From CAZFDT01 sp964518335 (lineage in GTDB: Bacteria > Planctomycetota > Phycisphaerae > Phycisphaerales > Phycisphaeraceae), in NCBI GenBank assembly GCA_964518335.1, contig CAZFDT010000054.1:1-34462 (forward strand): a DNA stretch of 34,462 bases. The letters are read 5' to 3'. Below, piece by piece: positions 1 through 7,214 of this stretch. The notes below the pieces were generated by a model. It saw only the letters and a list, made by a program, of their open reading frames with translations. It had not been told where the DNA came from and ran no database searches. The position numbers were made by a program, and so were the translations under genes. Numbering within the stretch: the stretch's first letter is position 1; each line of letters opens with the position of its first letter.

Positions 1-44
1 GAGGACACTTCTATTGAGACAATGATGAGGACATTTCTATCGAG
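1..44. repeat. Pair of imperfect 18-bp direct repeats
   Basis: The 18-mer GAGGACACTTCTATTGAG (1-18) recurs as GAGGACATTTCTATCGAG (27-44), with two mismatches and 8 bp between the copies. I infer that this is the end of a transposon lying outside the window, because short repeats of this style occur at the ends of DDE transposons. No inverted partner was found inside the window. Confidence 0.4.
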
Positions 45-115
45 CCGGTACACACGGCATGTGTGCGGTTTCGACAGGGTGGCCGCGTTGACCTACACTG
101 ACGGGTCTTCCCGCA

Positions 116-886
116 ATGGATGGCCACGACATGGATGCAGATCATCGTCACGAGCTGAAGACCAACGACCTGGAAGAGTTCCTGACGCATTTCAAGGACT
201 TCTGGGCGCGGTGGGGCAATGCGATCACGATCGCGGCGCTGGTGGTGGTGATCGCCTTTACGGGGTGGCGTCTGTACTCGACGCGGCAGACGTCGGCGAA
301 GGAAAAGACACTGAGCGAGCTGGCGACGGCGACGACGCCGGCGGCGCTGATGAGCCTGGGTCGAGAGACCAGCGACGCCTCGGTGCGTCCACGTGCGTAT
401 CTGCGCGGGGCGGACAAGCGTCTGTACGAGCTGGTGGCGCCTGCCGCGGCGGCCGCGCCTGGCGTGGACGATGCGGGTGAGGGCCCGGGCATCGTCGCCA
501 AGCCGCTGGACTCCGCCGACCGCCAGAAGCATCTGGACGAGGCGGCACGGATGTATCGGCAGGCGATCGAGCACGCGACGCACCCGGTGTATGTGCTCAA
601 TGCGCGTCTGGGTCTGGGTGCGGTGGCGGAGTTTGAGGGCAAGTGGGACGAGGCCCGGCAGGAGTACGAGCGCGTGGTGAAGGATGCCGGCGAGTTGTAT
701 GCGGCCCATGCGTCGCAGGCGAAGGCGAAGCTGGCGATGCTCGATCGCTTGATGCTGCCGGTGACGTTTGCGCCGGAGCCGCAGCCGCAGGTGGATTCGG
801 CCGACACGGCAGGCCCGGCGTTGCCGGAGGTGGAGTTGGACTTGTCGCCCGATCCGACGCCGCCTGTCGAAGCGCCTGCCCCGTGA
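116..886 (+). CDS. Membrane-anchored TPR-like protein
   Basis: This 256-aa protein has a short acidic cytoplasmic N-terminus, one hydrophobic segment at about residues 35-54 (AITIAALVVVIAFTGW) and an alanine-rich soluble part with TPR-like helices at about 140-215 (YRQAIEHA, GLGAVAEFEGKWDEARQEYE). It ends in a Pro/Glu-rich tail. The layout resembles the YfgM-type family of single-pass TPR proteins that attend protein export or envelope assembly; that function is inferred from architecture only. The start at 116 has no clear ribosome binding site. The in-frame ATG at 131 has GGATGG 7 nt upstream and may be the true start. The stop overlaps the GTG of the pseudouridine synthase (GTGA), so the two are probably translationally coupled. 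Confidence 0.75.
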   Translation: MDGHDMDADHRHELKTNDLEEFLTHFKDFWARWGNAITIAALVVVIAFTGWRLYSTRQTSAKEKTLSELATATTPAALMSLGRETSDASVRPRAYLRGADKRLYELVAPAAAAAPGVDDAGEGPGIVAKPLDSADRQKHLDEAARMYRQAIEHATHPVYVLNARLGLGAVAEFEGKWDEARQEYERVVKDAGELYAAHASQAKAKLAMLDRLMLPVTFAPEPQPQVDSADTAGPALPEVELDLSPDPTPPVEAPAP

Positions 887-2187
887 CCGAGCCGCTCGAC
901 GATGACCTGCTTGACGGCAACGGCAACGGCGACGCCGAGGTTGAGGCCGACGCCGAGGTCGAAGCTGCGCCGGGCGCGGAGTCGCAGGAGCCGCGGCACG
1001 TGCGGTTCACGCTCAGCCGCGAGCCGCAGGCGCGGCTCGACAAGCACCTGCAGCAGCGGGTCAAAGGCGTCAGTCGCAACCAGATTCAGAAGCTCATCGA
1101 GCTGGGCGGGGTGACGGTCAACGACAAGCCCGTCAAGGCAAGTGCAACGCTGCACAAGGGCGACGTGATCGACGTGTGGCTGCCGCCGGCGCCGCCGCGC
1201 AACCTTCGGCCCGAGCCCATCCCCCTGGACATTCTTTACGAGGACGACGACTTCATCGTCGTGAACAAGCAGGCCGGACTCATCGTGCATCCCGCGAGAT
1301 CGAACCTGACGGGCACGCTCTTGAACGGGCTGGCGTATCACTTCCAACAGCAGAAGGGTTCGGGGACCAGGGACCAGGGATCAGGGTCTGAAACCCCGAG
1401 CCCCGAGCCCCGATCCCCGCACCCCGCTCACATCCCCGGCCTCTCCTCCGTCGGCGTCGAGGATACCCGGCCCGGCATCGTCCACCGGCTCGACAAGAAC
1501 ACCACCGGCGTCATGGTCGTCGCCAAACGCGACTCGACGCACTGGCTCATCGCCAAGCAGTTCGAGGACCGCAAGACGCTCAAGGCCTACCTCGCCCTCG
1601 TCCACGGCACGCCCGACCCCGCCGACGCCGTCGGCGGCGTCATCGACGAACCCATCGGCAAGCACCCGACCATCCGCGAGGCGATGTGCGTGCGTCACGA
1701 CTCGACCGCGCGGGCAAGTGTCACGCTCTGGCGCGTCCGTCGCCGCTACAAGGGCTACACGCTGGTCGAGTTGGAGTTGAAGACCGGCCGCACCCACCAG
1801 ATCCGCGTACACCTGTCGTACATCGGCTGCCCGATCGTCGGCGACCTGCTCTATGGCGGCGAGGCCGTGGGCCCCACGGAGCTGGCCGCCCCCATTGTGC
1901 CGGCGCAGCACCGGCGGTATCTCGCTTACGCCCGCAACAAGGAGGAGGGCGCCGCCGCCGAGGCCGCTGCAGTGGCCCGGCCCGAGATCCTGCTGGCCAC
2001 GCCCGCCCTCCACGCGGCCCTGCTGAGCTTCACCCATCCCGTCACGCATCAGGTCATGCGCTTCACCGCACCCGTTCACGCCCCCATGATCGATGTGCTC
2101 CGCGCCCTCGAGCCGCACCGCATCGACGGGCCCTGCGCCCCCGAAGGCTTCCACGTCGATCTCAATCAGGCGCTGAGCGACCTGTGA
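883..2187 (+). CDS. RluA-family 23S rRNA pseudouridine synthase with S4 domain
   Basis: This 434-aa protein isomerises uridine to pseudouridine in rRNA. After an acidic N-terminal extension (residues 1-40) comes an S4 RNA-binding domain at about 45-100 (RLDKHLQQRVKGVSRNQIQKL, shown here by its RLDKHL and GVSRNQIQ motifs). The catalytic domain then carries DDDFIVVNKQAGLIVHP and the family signature HRLDKNTTG with catalytic Asp204, followed by GRTHQIRVHL. I chose the GTG at 883, which overlaps the upstream stop as GTGA; longer in-frame readings run through the upstream gene. Residues about 158-181 are a low-complexity insertion encoded by a GC-rich repeat and lie just before the catalytic motif. 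RluA, RluC and RluD specificity cannot be separated here. The S4 domain argues against RluA itself. Confidence 0.93.
   Translation: MTEPLDDDLLDGNGNGDAEVEADAEVEAAPGAESQEPRHVRFTLSREPQARLDKHLQQRVKGVSRNQIQKLIELGGVTVNDKPVKASATLHKGDVIDVWLPPAPPRNLRPEPIPLDILYEDDDFIVVNKQAGLIVHPARSNLTGTLLNGLAYHFQQQKGSGTRDQGSGSETPSPEPRSPHPAHIPGLSSVGVEDTRPGIVHRLDKNTTGVMVVAKRDSTHWLIAKQFEDRKTLKAYLALVHGTPDPADAVGGVIDEPIGKHPTIREAMCVRHDSTARASVTLWRVRRRYKGYTLVELELKTGRTHQIRVHLSYIGCPIVGDLLYGGEAVGPTELAAPIVPAQHRRYLAYARNKEEGAAAEAAAVARPEILLATPALHAALLSFTHPVTHQVMRFTAPVHAPMIDVLRALEPHRIDGPCAPEGFHVDLNQALSDL
1356..1426. repeat. REP-like GC-rich repeat inserted in frame in the pseudouridine synthase gene
   Basis: A run of GGGACCA/GGGATCA units (1363-1385) is followed by a run of CCCCGAG/CCCCGAT units (1394-1417). 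The two half-blocks can partly pair as a long GC hairpin. The block encodes Gly/Ser/Pro-rich residues that have no place in the RluA fold, and it keeps the frame. Confidence 0.65.
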
Positions 2188-2197
2188 CGATGCGACC

Positions 2198-2214
2198 TGG
2201 CATGTCCGATGCCA
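2198..2214. terminator. Small hairpin between convergent genes
   Basis: TGGCAT and ATGCCA form a perfect 6-bp stem with loop GTCCG, in the 52-bp gap between the convergent pseudouridine synthase and HEAT lipoprotein genes. There is no T-tract on either strand, so intrinsic termination is doubtful. Confidence 0.3.
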
Positions 2215-2239
2215 CGAGACCGCGACTGGGGCGACGGCA

Positions 2240-3070
2240 TCACCCCTCGTCGCCGGGGGGCTTGGCGGCGCTGGCCTCGACGCCGGCGGGGGGGCGCGGG
2301 GCGGGCGGGTCGTACTTCTTCCAGAACCTGGCCTTATCGAGCATGCCGCGCGGCTTGATGTAGGGTTGCCACGTGTAGTCGCGGGCGGCGACGAACAGTT
2401 CGTCGGGCGTCTTGCCTTCGCCCCACGCCAGCCACGGCCCGCCTTCGACGCCCAGGTCCTCACCGGTGAGGGTCGCCAGCGACACGGCCGCCGCCTCGCG
2501 CACGCCAAAGTCCCGGTCGCCCAGGGCACCCACCAGGGCGTCGTACACCGGCCGCTCGCGGTACTGACCCAGCGCCATCGCCGCGGCGATCCGCACGTCC
2601 AGGTCGTCGTCGTCGCGCATCGCCGCGATCAGCGGCCGCGCCGCCGGCGGGTAATGCACCTTCTGCAGCGCCTTGGCCGCCTCCCAGCGCACGAAATTCG
2701 TCTCGTGGCCCAGATGATCGACCAGCACCGGGCCGTCCTCGGCGCTGCCGTTGCGACCCAGCGCCGCCAGGCACGCCGCCCGAACCGTCGGGTCCGGGTC
2801 GTCCATCAGCAGCCGGTACATCCGCAAGTAGGGCTCCTCGGCCGAGAACCCCGACGCCGAGATGAGCGCCACGCTCTTGCGCCGCGCGTCGGCGTCGTAC
2901 ACGTTGAACGCGTCCCGGGCCGCCTGACCGGGCGTCGGGGGCATCATCGGCTCGAACAGGTCCGACAGGATCGTGCTTTGCGGGTCGTTGCTCTTGCACC
3001 CGACCGCCGCCAGCCCCAACGCCATCCCCGCGGCCAACGCCATCCATGTGCATGTCCGCATGACCGCCAT
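2240..3070 (-). CDS. HEAT-repeat lipoprotein
   Basis: This 276-aa protein has an N-terminal lipoprotein signal (hydrophobic MALAAGMALGLAAVGC, lipid-attachment Cys25) and then HEAT/PBS-lyase-like repeats from about residue 80 to 205. These show the pattern DDPDPTVRAACLAALGR, DDDDLDVRIAAAMALGQ and GDRDFGVREAAAVSLATL. Such repeats form a solenoid scaffold for protein contacts. It probably sits in a membrane facing the periplasm-like space. The C-terminus is Pro/Ala-rich. The start at 3070 has AGG 8 nt upstream; Met4 is an alternative. It converges with the pseudouridine synthase gene. The partner is unknown. Confidence 0.8.
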   Translation of the reverse strand: MAVMRTCTWMALAAGMALGLAAVGCKSNDPQSTILSDLFEPMMPPTPGQAARDAFNVYDADARRKSVALISASGFSAEEPYLRMYRLLMDDPDPTVRAACLAALGRNGSAEDGPVLVDHLGHETNFVRWEAAKALQKVHYPPAARPLIAAMRDDDDLDVRIAAAMALGQYRERPVYDALVGALGDRDFGVREAAAVSLATLTGEDLGVEGGPWLAWGEGKTPDELFVAARDYTWQPYIKPRGMLDKARFWKKYDPPAPRPPAGVEASAAKPPGDEG

Positions 3071-3154
3071 TGTAACGACCTGTCGCTCGCCGCGCCGAGC
3101 GCGACTTCCCGCGGCCTGGGCCGGGCGCGTGGGTTGCCCTGCACCGGCCTGGGC

Positions 3155-3757
3155 CTATCCCCGGGCCGCCTCATCCGCCGCTGCAGTGGGCCCGCGCCGC
3201 GGAAGCCACGGCACGTCTTCGACACCCGCCAGATGATTGGCATACCGCGCCAACGCAAACAGCAGATCGCTCAGCCGGTTGAGGTAGATCACCACCTCCG
3301 CCGACACCGGATCGTGCTGCGCCAGCGTCACCACCAGCCGTTCCGCACGCCGGCACACTGTCCGCGCCACGTGCAGACGCGACGACAACTCCGTGCCCCC
3401 CGGCAGCACGAAATAACGCATCGGCGGCAGCTTGGCACACAACTCGTCGATCCAGCCCTCCACCTGGGCAATCTGCGCCGCCCCGATCCGCGGGATCGTC
3501 CCCGGCGCGGTGGCTGTAGCCGCCGCGCTGGGCGGTGGCGTGGCCAGGTCCGAGCCGACCTCGAAGAGGCGCTGCTGGATCTGCGTGAGCATGGCCTGGC
3601 AGCCCGCATCCTCGCACGCCGACACGCACAGCCCGATGGTGGCGTTGAGTTCGTCCACCGTCCCGTACGCCTCGACGCGCAAGTCATCCTTGCGCACCCG
3701 CTGGCCGCCAAAGAGCTGCGTCTGCCCCGCGTCGCCTTGTTTCGTATAGAGCTTCAT
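3155..3757 (-). CDS. pduO: Cob(I)yrinic acid a,c-diamide adenosyltransferase, PduO type
   Basis: This 200-aa enzyme transfers the adenosyl group of ATP to cob(I)alamin to make adenosylcobalamin. It shows the PduO-family N-terminal ATP motif (KLYTKQGDAGQTQLFGG), then VEAYGTVDELNATIGL. The C-terminal helices carry RRAERLVV and VVIYLNRLSDLLFALAR, as in the five-helix-bundle family. The length is normal for the family. I chose ATG 3757 because the family N-terminus begins MKLYTKxGD; the longer reading (to 3844) only translates the antisense of the half-tRNA at 3802-3839. A Pro/Ala-rich loop of about 20 residues (near 75-95) is an insertion relative to compact homologues. The gene is transcribed away from the tRNA locus. 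Confidence 0.92.
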   Translation of the reverse strand: MKLYTKQGDAGQTQLFGGQRVRKDDLRVEAYGTVDELNATIGLCVSACEDAGCQAMLTQIQQRLFEVGSDLATPPPSAAATATAPGTIPRIGAAQIAQVEGWIDELCAKLPPMRYFVLPGGTELSSRLHVARTVCRRAERLVVTLAQHDPVSAEVVIYLNRLSDLLFALARYANHLAGVEDVPWLPRRGPTAAADEAARG

Positions 3758-3758
3758 G

Positions 3759-3787
3759 TGCCTGAGCCCACCCCGCCGGCATATACT
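3759..3787 (+). promoter_or_regulatory. Putative original promoter of the tRNA-Met locus, now upstream of a half-tRNA
   Basis: The hexamer TATACT (3782-3787) lies 15 nt before the first tRNA base at 3802, a suitable -10 position. The matching -35 (3759-3764, TGCCTG) is weak. Before the element entered, this probably drove the intact tRNA gene. It now faces only the 38-nt tRNA fragment and then element DNA. Confidence 0.4.
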
Positions 3788-3801
3788 ACCGCCCGCACAG
3801 G

Positions 3802-3839
3802 GGGCCTGTAGCTCAGTGGTTAGAGCAGGGGTCTCATAA
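3802..3839 (+). repeat. attL: 38-bp copy of the tRNA-Met 5' half
   Basis: These 38 bp are identical to 13780-13817 and correspond to tRNA positions G1 to A38, that is acceptor 5' strand, D arm and anticodon loop including CAT. The identity ends exactly at 3839/3840 (G here, A at 13818) and at 3801 (G here, C at 13779). The second half of the tRNA is absent, so this is a truncated copy and the left boundary of an integrated element. Confidence 0.9.
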
Positions 3840-3870
3840 GGCAAGAATACACCTGAAAACCAGCGTTTTT

Positions 3871-3943
3871 ATGGGTGTCAGAGCGGTTTTCCGTTTCCAT
3901 TTATGACCGTTTATACCCGCATGTAGGTGTCAGTGACACCCAT
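3871..3943. repeat. Left-end cluster of GGGTGTCA-type sites (putative integrase arm sites)
   Basis: ATGGGTGTCA at 3871-3880, TAGGTGTCA at 3924-3932 and the inverted TGACACCCAT at 3934-3943 lie just inside the left boundary. The last two form the palindrome GGTGTCAGTGACACC (3926-3940). The same 8-mer occurs twice just inside the right boundary (13703-13724). Repeats shared by both ends of an integrated element are what arm-type integrase sites look like; binding is inferred. Confidence 0.6.
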
Positions 3944-4094
3944 CCCGCGATAGGTCGGTGTTCGGCATGGTTCACTGTCACGACAGAACGCCCGTGCTGC
4001 CCGCTGGTTGGCGTCTGCGGGGTTGGCGGGTGATAGGGGTACGTCGGGGGTGGGGTACGCTGCCCGTCGCGTCCTGTGGCGTCTGGCGGGCTTC

Positions 4095-4117
4095 TACCGA
4101 TCGGTGGAAGATCGGTA
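4095..4117. repeat. Perfect 8-bp palindrome in the element's non-coding left end
   Basis: TACCGATC and GATCGGTA pair perfectly around a 7-nt loop. It lies within 3840-4331, about 490 bp without a supportable gene. It could be part of an origin, a packaging or nick site, or a transcription end for the minus-strand operon. There is no T-tract. Confidence 0.5.
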
Positions 4118-4173
4118 TGACGCCGGTAGGTGCTCACCCTGACCACGGCTTGCCCATCGACGCCGGCTTGGCT

Positions 4174-4202
4174 ACCTTGTCGGCCACGTTGTCCGACAAG
4201 GT
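4174..4202. repeat. Perfect 10-bp palindrome in the element's non-coding left end
   Basis: ACCTTGTCGG and CCGACAAGGT form a 10-bp stem with a 9-nt loop, 56 bp from the palindrome at 4095. Both lie downstream of the last minus-strand gene of the element. I see no coding region with a ribosome binding site in 3840-4331; the open frames there are poor in coding signal. Confidence 0.55.
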
Positions 4203-4331
4203 GCGCCCGTTACGCTTCGCTTCGCGCGCTGGTGTCCCCTTGCTCGCCCGCTCCACCTTCGCCAGCTTAGACCTTGACGGGCTTGGCGAGCCTGGGCGGG
4301 GCGGGGGTCCAGTGTCACGCCCCGCCGGGCT

Positions 4332-4541
4332 TCACGCATCGCTCGGCGCGCCGCAGCAGCCGCCCTGTTGTATCCGTCGCCGCTCAGCCTCGGCGTCGAA
4401 GTCGTTGGGTATGTCCTGTCGTGGCGTGGCGTCCCATCGCTGCACCTGCCCGTCGATGATGCAGGCGCGCAGCGTCGGCGTGTCGATGTCCACGGTCACG
4501 CGGCCACCGATGTTGCGCACGCTGATGCGGTCACTCCTCAT
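4332..4541 (-). CDS. Small element protein of unknown function (last gene of operon)
   Basis: This 69-aa protein is not recognised. It starts with a basic strand-rich part (RSDRISVRNIGGRVTVDIDT), then ACIIDGQVQRW, and ends GGCCGAPSDA with a Cys pair. The start overlaps the end of the upstream gene by 11 bp, as in other pairs of this operon. It is the last gene before the non-coding left end. A reading on the opposite strand (3958-4884) lacks a ribosome binding site and family features. Confidence 0.5.
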   Translation of the reverse strand: MRSDRISVRNIGGRVTVDIDTPTLRACIIDGQVQRWDATPRQDIPNDFDAEAERRRIQQGGCCGAPSDA

Positions 4542-5010
4542 CTTCGACCTCGGGACACTTCGCCCGGCACAGGCGGCCGATCAGGCTGTATGGCGTCAAC
4601 TCCGGGCAGCGGAAGTTGTCCATCGGCTGGTCAGGAAACGGATTGGGCAGACCATCGGCGTCCACGTCGCTGGCGGTGATGCTGCTGACAGGGATGACAC
4701 CCGTGGCGCTATAGCTGATGGTCGCGCCCTCCAACACGCACGGCCCGCGCACCAGGTCGCGGTTGCCGACCTCATACTCTTCGCCGGCCACGGTCACGTC
4801 CCACTTATCCACATTGTCGTTATCCGAAAAGTCGTCGTCGTTCATGCCCATGTAGAGCCTGCCGGTGAACGGAGCGACGAATGAGCCATCCGTCCCGAGC
4901 TGGATGCAGACGCAATCGCAGTCGCACTCGCACGGGTCCACTGCAACCAGAACGGCCCCGCGTCCGGTGTTCACGAATCCCCCCGTCGTGTTGACCTTCT
5001 GATCGGCCAT
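4531..5010 (-). CDS. Element protein with alternating CxCxCxCxC motif
   Basis: This 159-aa acidic protein is not recognised. Residues 27-35 read CECDCDCVC, five cysteines at every second position inside a predicted beta segment; four further Cys lie later (GPCVLEG, FRCPEL, LCRAKC). It also has acidic stretches (MNDDDFSDNDNVD), which could bind calcium or other metal. Two adjacent ATG codons (5013 and 5010) follow GGAGG. I chose the second because its spacing of 4 nt is better. The first forms an ATGA overlap with the upstream stop. A role as a surface or particle protein is possible but only a guess from the Gly/Asn/Thr-rich N-terminus. Confidence 0.65.
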   Translation of the reverse strand: MADQKVNTTGGFVNTGRGAVLVAVDPCECDCDCVCIQLGTDGSFVAPFTGRLYMGMNDDDFSDNDNVDKWDVTVAGEEYEVGNRDLVRGPCVLEGATISYSATGVIPVSSITASDVDADGLPNPFPDQPMDNFRCPELTPYSLIGRLCRAKCPEVEDEE

Positions 5011-5732
5011 CATTCCTCCGGCGGTGGGCAGGCTTCGGTCGCCTCGATCTCCTCGATGGCGTCGAGCAACACCAGCGCGCCCGGCGTGCCGCCTTCGCCG
5101 ATGCGGTAGCACGCCCAGCCGTAGCTATCCTCGGTCGCCGCGATGTAGGTGGTCTTGGGGTAGCGCTTGCGCTCGGGCGTCGCCTCTTCCAGCAGCACGT
5201 TTCCGTCAAGGTCTTTCACGGTGTAGGTGAGGGTGCAGTCGTTCTCGTCGTCACCGGCATCGCCGCCGTCATTGACCAGCTTCACCGTGAATGCCTGGCC
5301 GTAGCCGACCGGCGATTTGATGTACCAAACAGACGTTGGCGGCTCGTCGTCCGTGCGGCCTAGCCACGCCTCGACAACCTCGCCCGTGGCGAACACGCCC
5401 TTGAGGCGGTTGACCTCGCGGAGCTGCGGACGGTTGCCCTCTTCGCCGTCGAACGGCGTGCCGGCGCTGGTGGTCAGGTCGGCGGCGAGCTGCACGCCGA
5501 GATAGTCGCCGGCCTCATCGCCAGCGCCGGTGATGCGGATGAGGGTGGGCTTGGGCGCAACGAACGTTCGCCCGCCGCCTCTTTGTTGCTGCGGGCTGAT
5601 CGTATAGCAGTTGTTGCGGAACCCAACGCCAGGGCCGGTGACGAGATGCCCGGACGCATACGCGCGCACGAGATAGCCGAGCTGGACAAGCTGCTGTTTC
5701 GTCGCGCCTACGGGTATGAGCGGTTCGGCCAT
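5010..5732 (-). CDS. Element protein of unknown function, beta-rich and acidic
   Basis: This 240-aa protein is not recognised. It looks beta-rich with repeated strand-turn patterns (SVWYIKSPVGYGQAFTVKLV, CTLTYTVKDLDGNVLLEEA) and an acidic loop GGDAGDDENDC. The C-terminus is EATEACPPPEE. The start MAEPLIPVGATKQ at 5732 has GGAG 9 nt upstream; a longer form from 5753 lacks a ribosome binding site. It begins 1 bp after the stop of a 42-aa ORF and its stop overlaps the next gene, so it is part of the coupled minus-strand operon. The position next to the Cys-rich protein and the Nu1-like protein would fit a late or structural gene, which is inference. Confidence 0.65.
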   Translation of the reverse strand: MAEPLIPVGATKQQLVQLGYLVRAYASGHLVTGPGVGFRNNCYTISPQQQRGGGRTFVAPKPTLIRITGAGDEAGDYLGVQLAADLTTSAGTPFDGEEGNRPQLREVNRLKGVFATGEVVEAWLGRTDDEPPTSVWYIKSPVGYGQAFTVKLVNDGGDAGDDENDCTLTYTVKDLDGNVLLEEATPERKRYPKTTYIAATEDSYGWACYRIGEGGTPGALVLLDAIEEIEATEACPPPEE

Positions 5733-5733
5733 A

Positions 5734-5862
5734 TCAGAGCACTCCAAACGCATCGGGCGCGAGCCGGTGCGCGATGCACACGAGTAGGTTGGCGATCCAT
5801 CGGCGGATCGGGCCGGTGGTGCGGGGGAGTTGGGTTGTGGGGGCGATGTCGGTGATGTTCAT
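5734..5862 (-). CDS. 42-aa small protein in element operon
   Basis: This short ORF begins ATG at 5862, 6 nt after the stop of the Nu1-like gene, and ends TGA just before the next start (CTCTGATATGG). The product begins MNITDIAPTTQLPRTTG and has a basic amphipathic or weakly hydrophobic part (RRWIANLLVCIAHRLA). The tight fit between two genes of the same operon is the main evidence. The function is unknown; a membrane-active peptide is possible. Confidence 0.5.
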   Translation of the reverse strand: MNITDIAPTTQLPRTTGPIRRWIANLLVCIAHRLAPDAFGVL

Positions 5863-5868
5863 GGGGTT

Positions 5869-6771
5869 TTACTTTCGTTTAACTGCAGCGGTGGGATTCA
5901 GCGGCAAGCCCTTGGCCGCGCGCATGGCGACGTAGCCTTGCCAATCGTCTTGCATCGCTAATTCGGCCACGACGGTAGCCAGCAGCGGGTCGGTTGCGAT
6001 TGACGCGCATGCGACTTCCTGATTGCACCGCAGTAGCTTCGCGTCCTCTGTCGCCACGCGATCGCCACGCACGACGCGCAGCTTGTCCACCAGCCGCGCT
6101 ACGGCATCTGTCTGTTGCCAGCGGGGCGTAGCGTCCACTCGCTCGCCGACACTTGCGGCAAGGTCTTTCAGTTGGTCGATCAGCTTGGCCAGGGAGTTGT
6201 CGCCGAAGCCGTCGTCGGCGAGGTGTTCCAGCGCGTGACGGATCGCCGATTCAACCGGGTTGCGCTGTTCATCCCAGACGACTTGATCCAACCGGCTACG
6301 GTCGGCGTCGTCCAGCGCGATGCCCTTGGCCGATAGCCATGCCACCACGCCCATCGTGATCGCCCAGCGGGATTCCTGCAGCGCCACCGTGCAAGCGCCG
6401 CCGTTCATCGCGGATCGGAACGCCTTGGCGACGGCCTCGGCGTCCACAAGCTGGCCAAGCTCTTTCGCCGACTCGCGCAGGATGCGTAACGTGCTCGCGC
6501 GGTTGCGAATGATCTGCGACTCTTTCCACCGCCGGGCTACGTCGTCGCGGGGGTCGTCGCCATCCTGCTCGGCGTGCGCGTCTTGGATCGCCAACACGTC
6601 GTCCTCGGTCCACGGGCCATCGGTGGTGACGGGCCACCACTCGGCCTTGACCCACGAGTTGACGGCCTGCCGTGACACGTCGAGCCGCTTGGCAAGTGCG
6701 ACCTTGGTTTCGTAAACGACGGGTTTACGCGCATCGTCGGCAACGTCGGTTTTCTTGGTGCGCTTGCTCAT
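5869..6771 (-). CDS. Nu1/TerS-like DNA-binding protein
   Basis: This 300-aa protein has an N-terminal winged HTH (residues about 22-50: YETKVALAKRLDVSRQAVN, then WWPVTTDGPWTEDDVLAI). A helical segment follows with RRWKESQIIRNRASTLRILRE and the LVDAEAVAKAFRS pattern seen in Nu1-type small terminase subunits. That family recognises phage DNA for packaging. The C-terminal 150 residues are helical and unfamiliar (LARVVWD-type family motifs not seen). I chose ATG 6771 (AAGG upstream); GTG 6789 overlaps the upstream stop as GTGA and is also possible. In a satellite, a TerS-like protein would redirect helper packaging. A plain HTH regulator is the main alternative. Confidence 0.6.
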   Translation of the reverse strand: MSKRTKKTDVADDARKPVVYETKVALAKRLDVSRQAVNSWVKAEWWPVTTDGPWTEDDVLAIQDAHAEQDGDDPRDDVARRWKESQIIRNRASTLRILRESAKELGQLVDAEAVAKAFRSAMNGGACTVALQESRWAITMGVVAWLSAKGIALDDADRSRLDQVVWDEQRNPVESAIRHALEHLADDGFGDNSLAKLIDQLKDLAASVGERVDATPRWQQTDAVARLVDKLRVVRGDRVATEDAKLLRCNQEVACASIATDPLLATVVAELAMQDDWQGYVAMRAAKGLPLNPTAAVKRK

Positions 6772-6785
6772 GTGTCTGCCTTGTG

Positions 6786-7214
6786 TCACTGTAAAGCGAG
6801 GTAATCGATACGCTGCACGGGGTCACGTTCCGCCGCCGCGTCACCCGACGGCCCCCACCGCCCCGCACAGGATTCCATGGGGGGGGGGCATACCCTCTCG
6901 CCCTGGGCCACGCCATGCCGCCCTGTCGCCCGCTGCTGTTGCCGTGGCGTTGTGTCCGATGCTCTGGCCGTCCGATGCTCCGATGCGTCCTGGGGGAACT
7001 GGCGGCGATTGTGCAAAACCATCGACGCACGGTTGGGCGCGCCGATGGCGGGACTGGCAAGCCCAGTTGGCCTTGACGCGCGAGCGCGGAATGACAGAAG
7101 CTCGCTCACGCGCGGCATGGGCACGTCCATCGCGGCGACGGTCTTGCTGCCGTTCGGGGTTTTGTGTGCGGAGAATCGCACGCCCGCGCCGTGATGGTTT
7201 ATGGACTGGATCAT
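6786..7214 (-). CDS. Hypothetical element protein, Arg/Pro-rich
   Basis: This 142-aa reading starts at ATG 7214, which overlaps the stop of the upstream gene as ATGA, and ends at 6786, directly against the next gene. The first half (MIQSINHHGAGVRFSAHKTP, then SKTVAAMDVPMPRVSELLSF) looks like ordinary protein. The second half is basic, Pro-rich and less convincing, and includes a C-tract encoding PPP near 6885. Codon bias is weaker than in its neighbours. It may be real over its whole length, or the tail may be read-through into non-coding DNA. It is not recognised. Confidence 0.45.
   Translation of the reverse strand: MIQSINHHGAGVRFSAHKTPNGSKTVAAMDVPMPRVSELLSFRARASRPTGLASPAIGAPNRASMVLHNRRQFPQDASEHRTARASDTTPRQQQRATGRHGVAQGERVCPPPMESCAGRWGPSGDAAAERDPVQRIDYLALQ

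Noticed and set aside
148..1347. Long minus-strand frame of 399 codons
   Set aside because: It is antisense to the TPR protein and pseudouridine synthase genes, is Arg/His/Pro-rich and has no family motif.
3802..3839. Second tRNA-Met gene
   Set aside because: Only positions 1-38 are present; no T arm or acceptor 3' strand follows, so it is a truncated att copy.
3901..4146. 81-codon minus-strand frame overlapping the palindromes
   Set aside because: It has no ribosome binding site and a Pro/Thr/Arg-rich, low-information composition, and it covers the repeat sites.
3958..4884. 308-codon plus-strand frame in the left end of the element
   Set aside because: It runs antisense to two minus-strand genes, lacks a ribosome binding site and has atypical composition.
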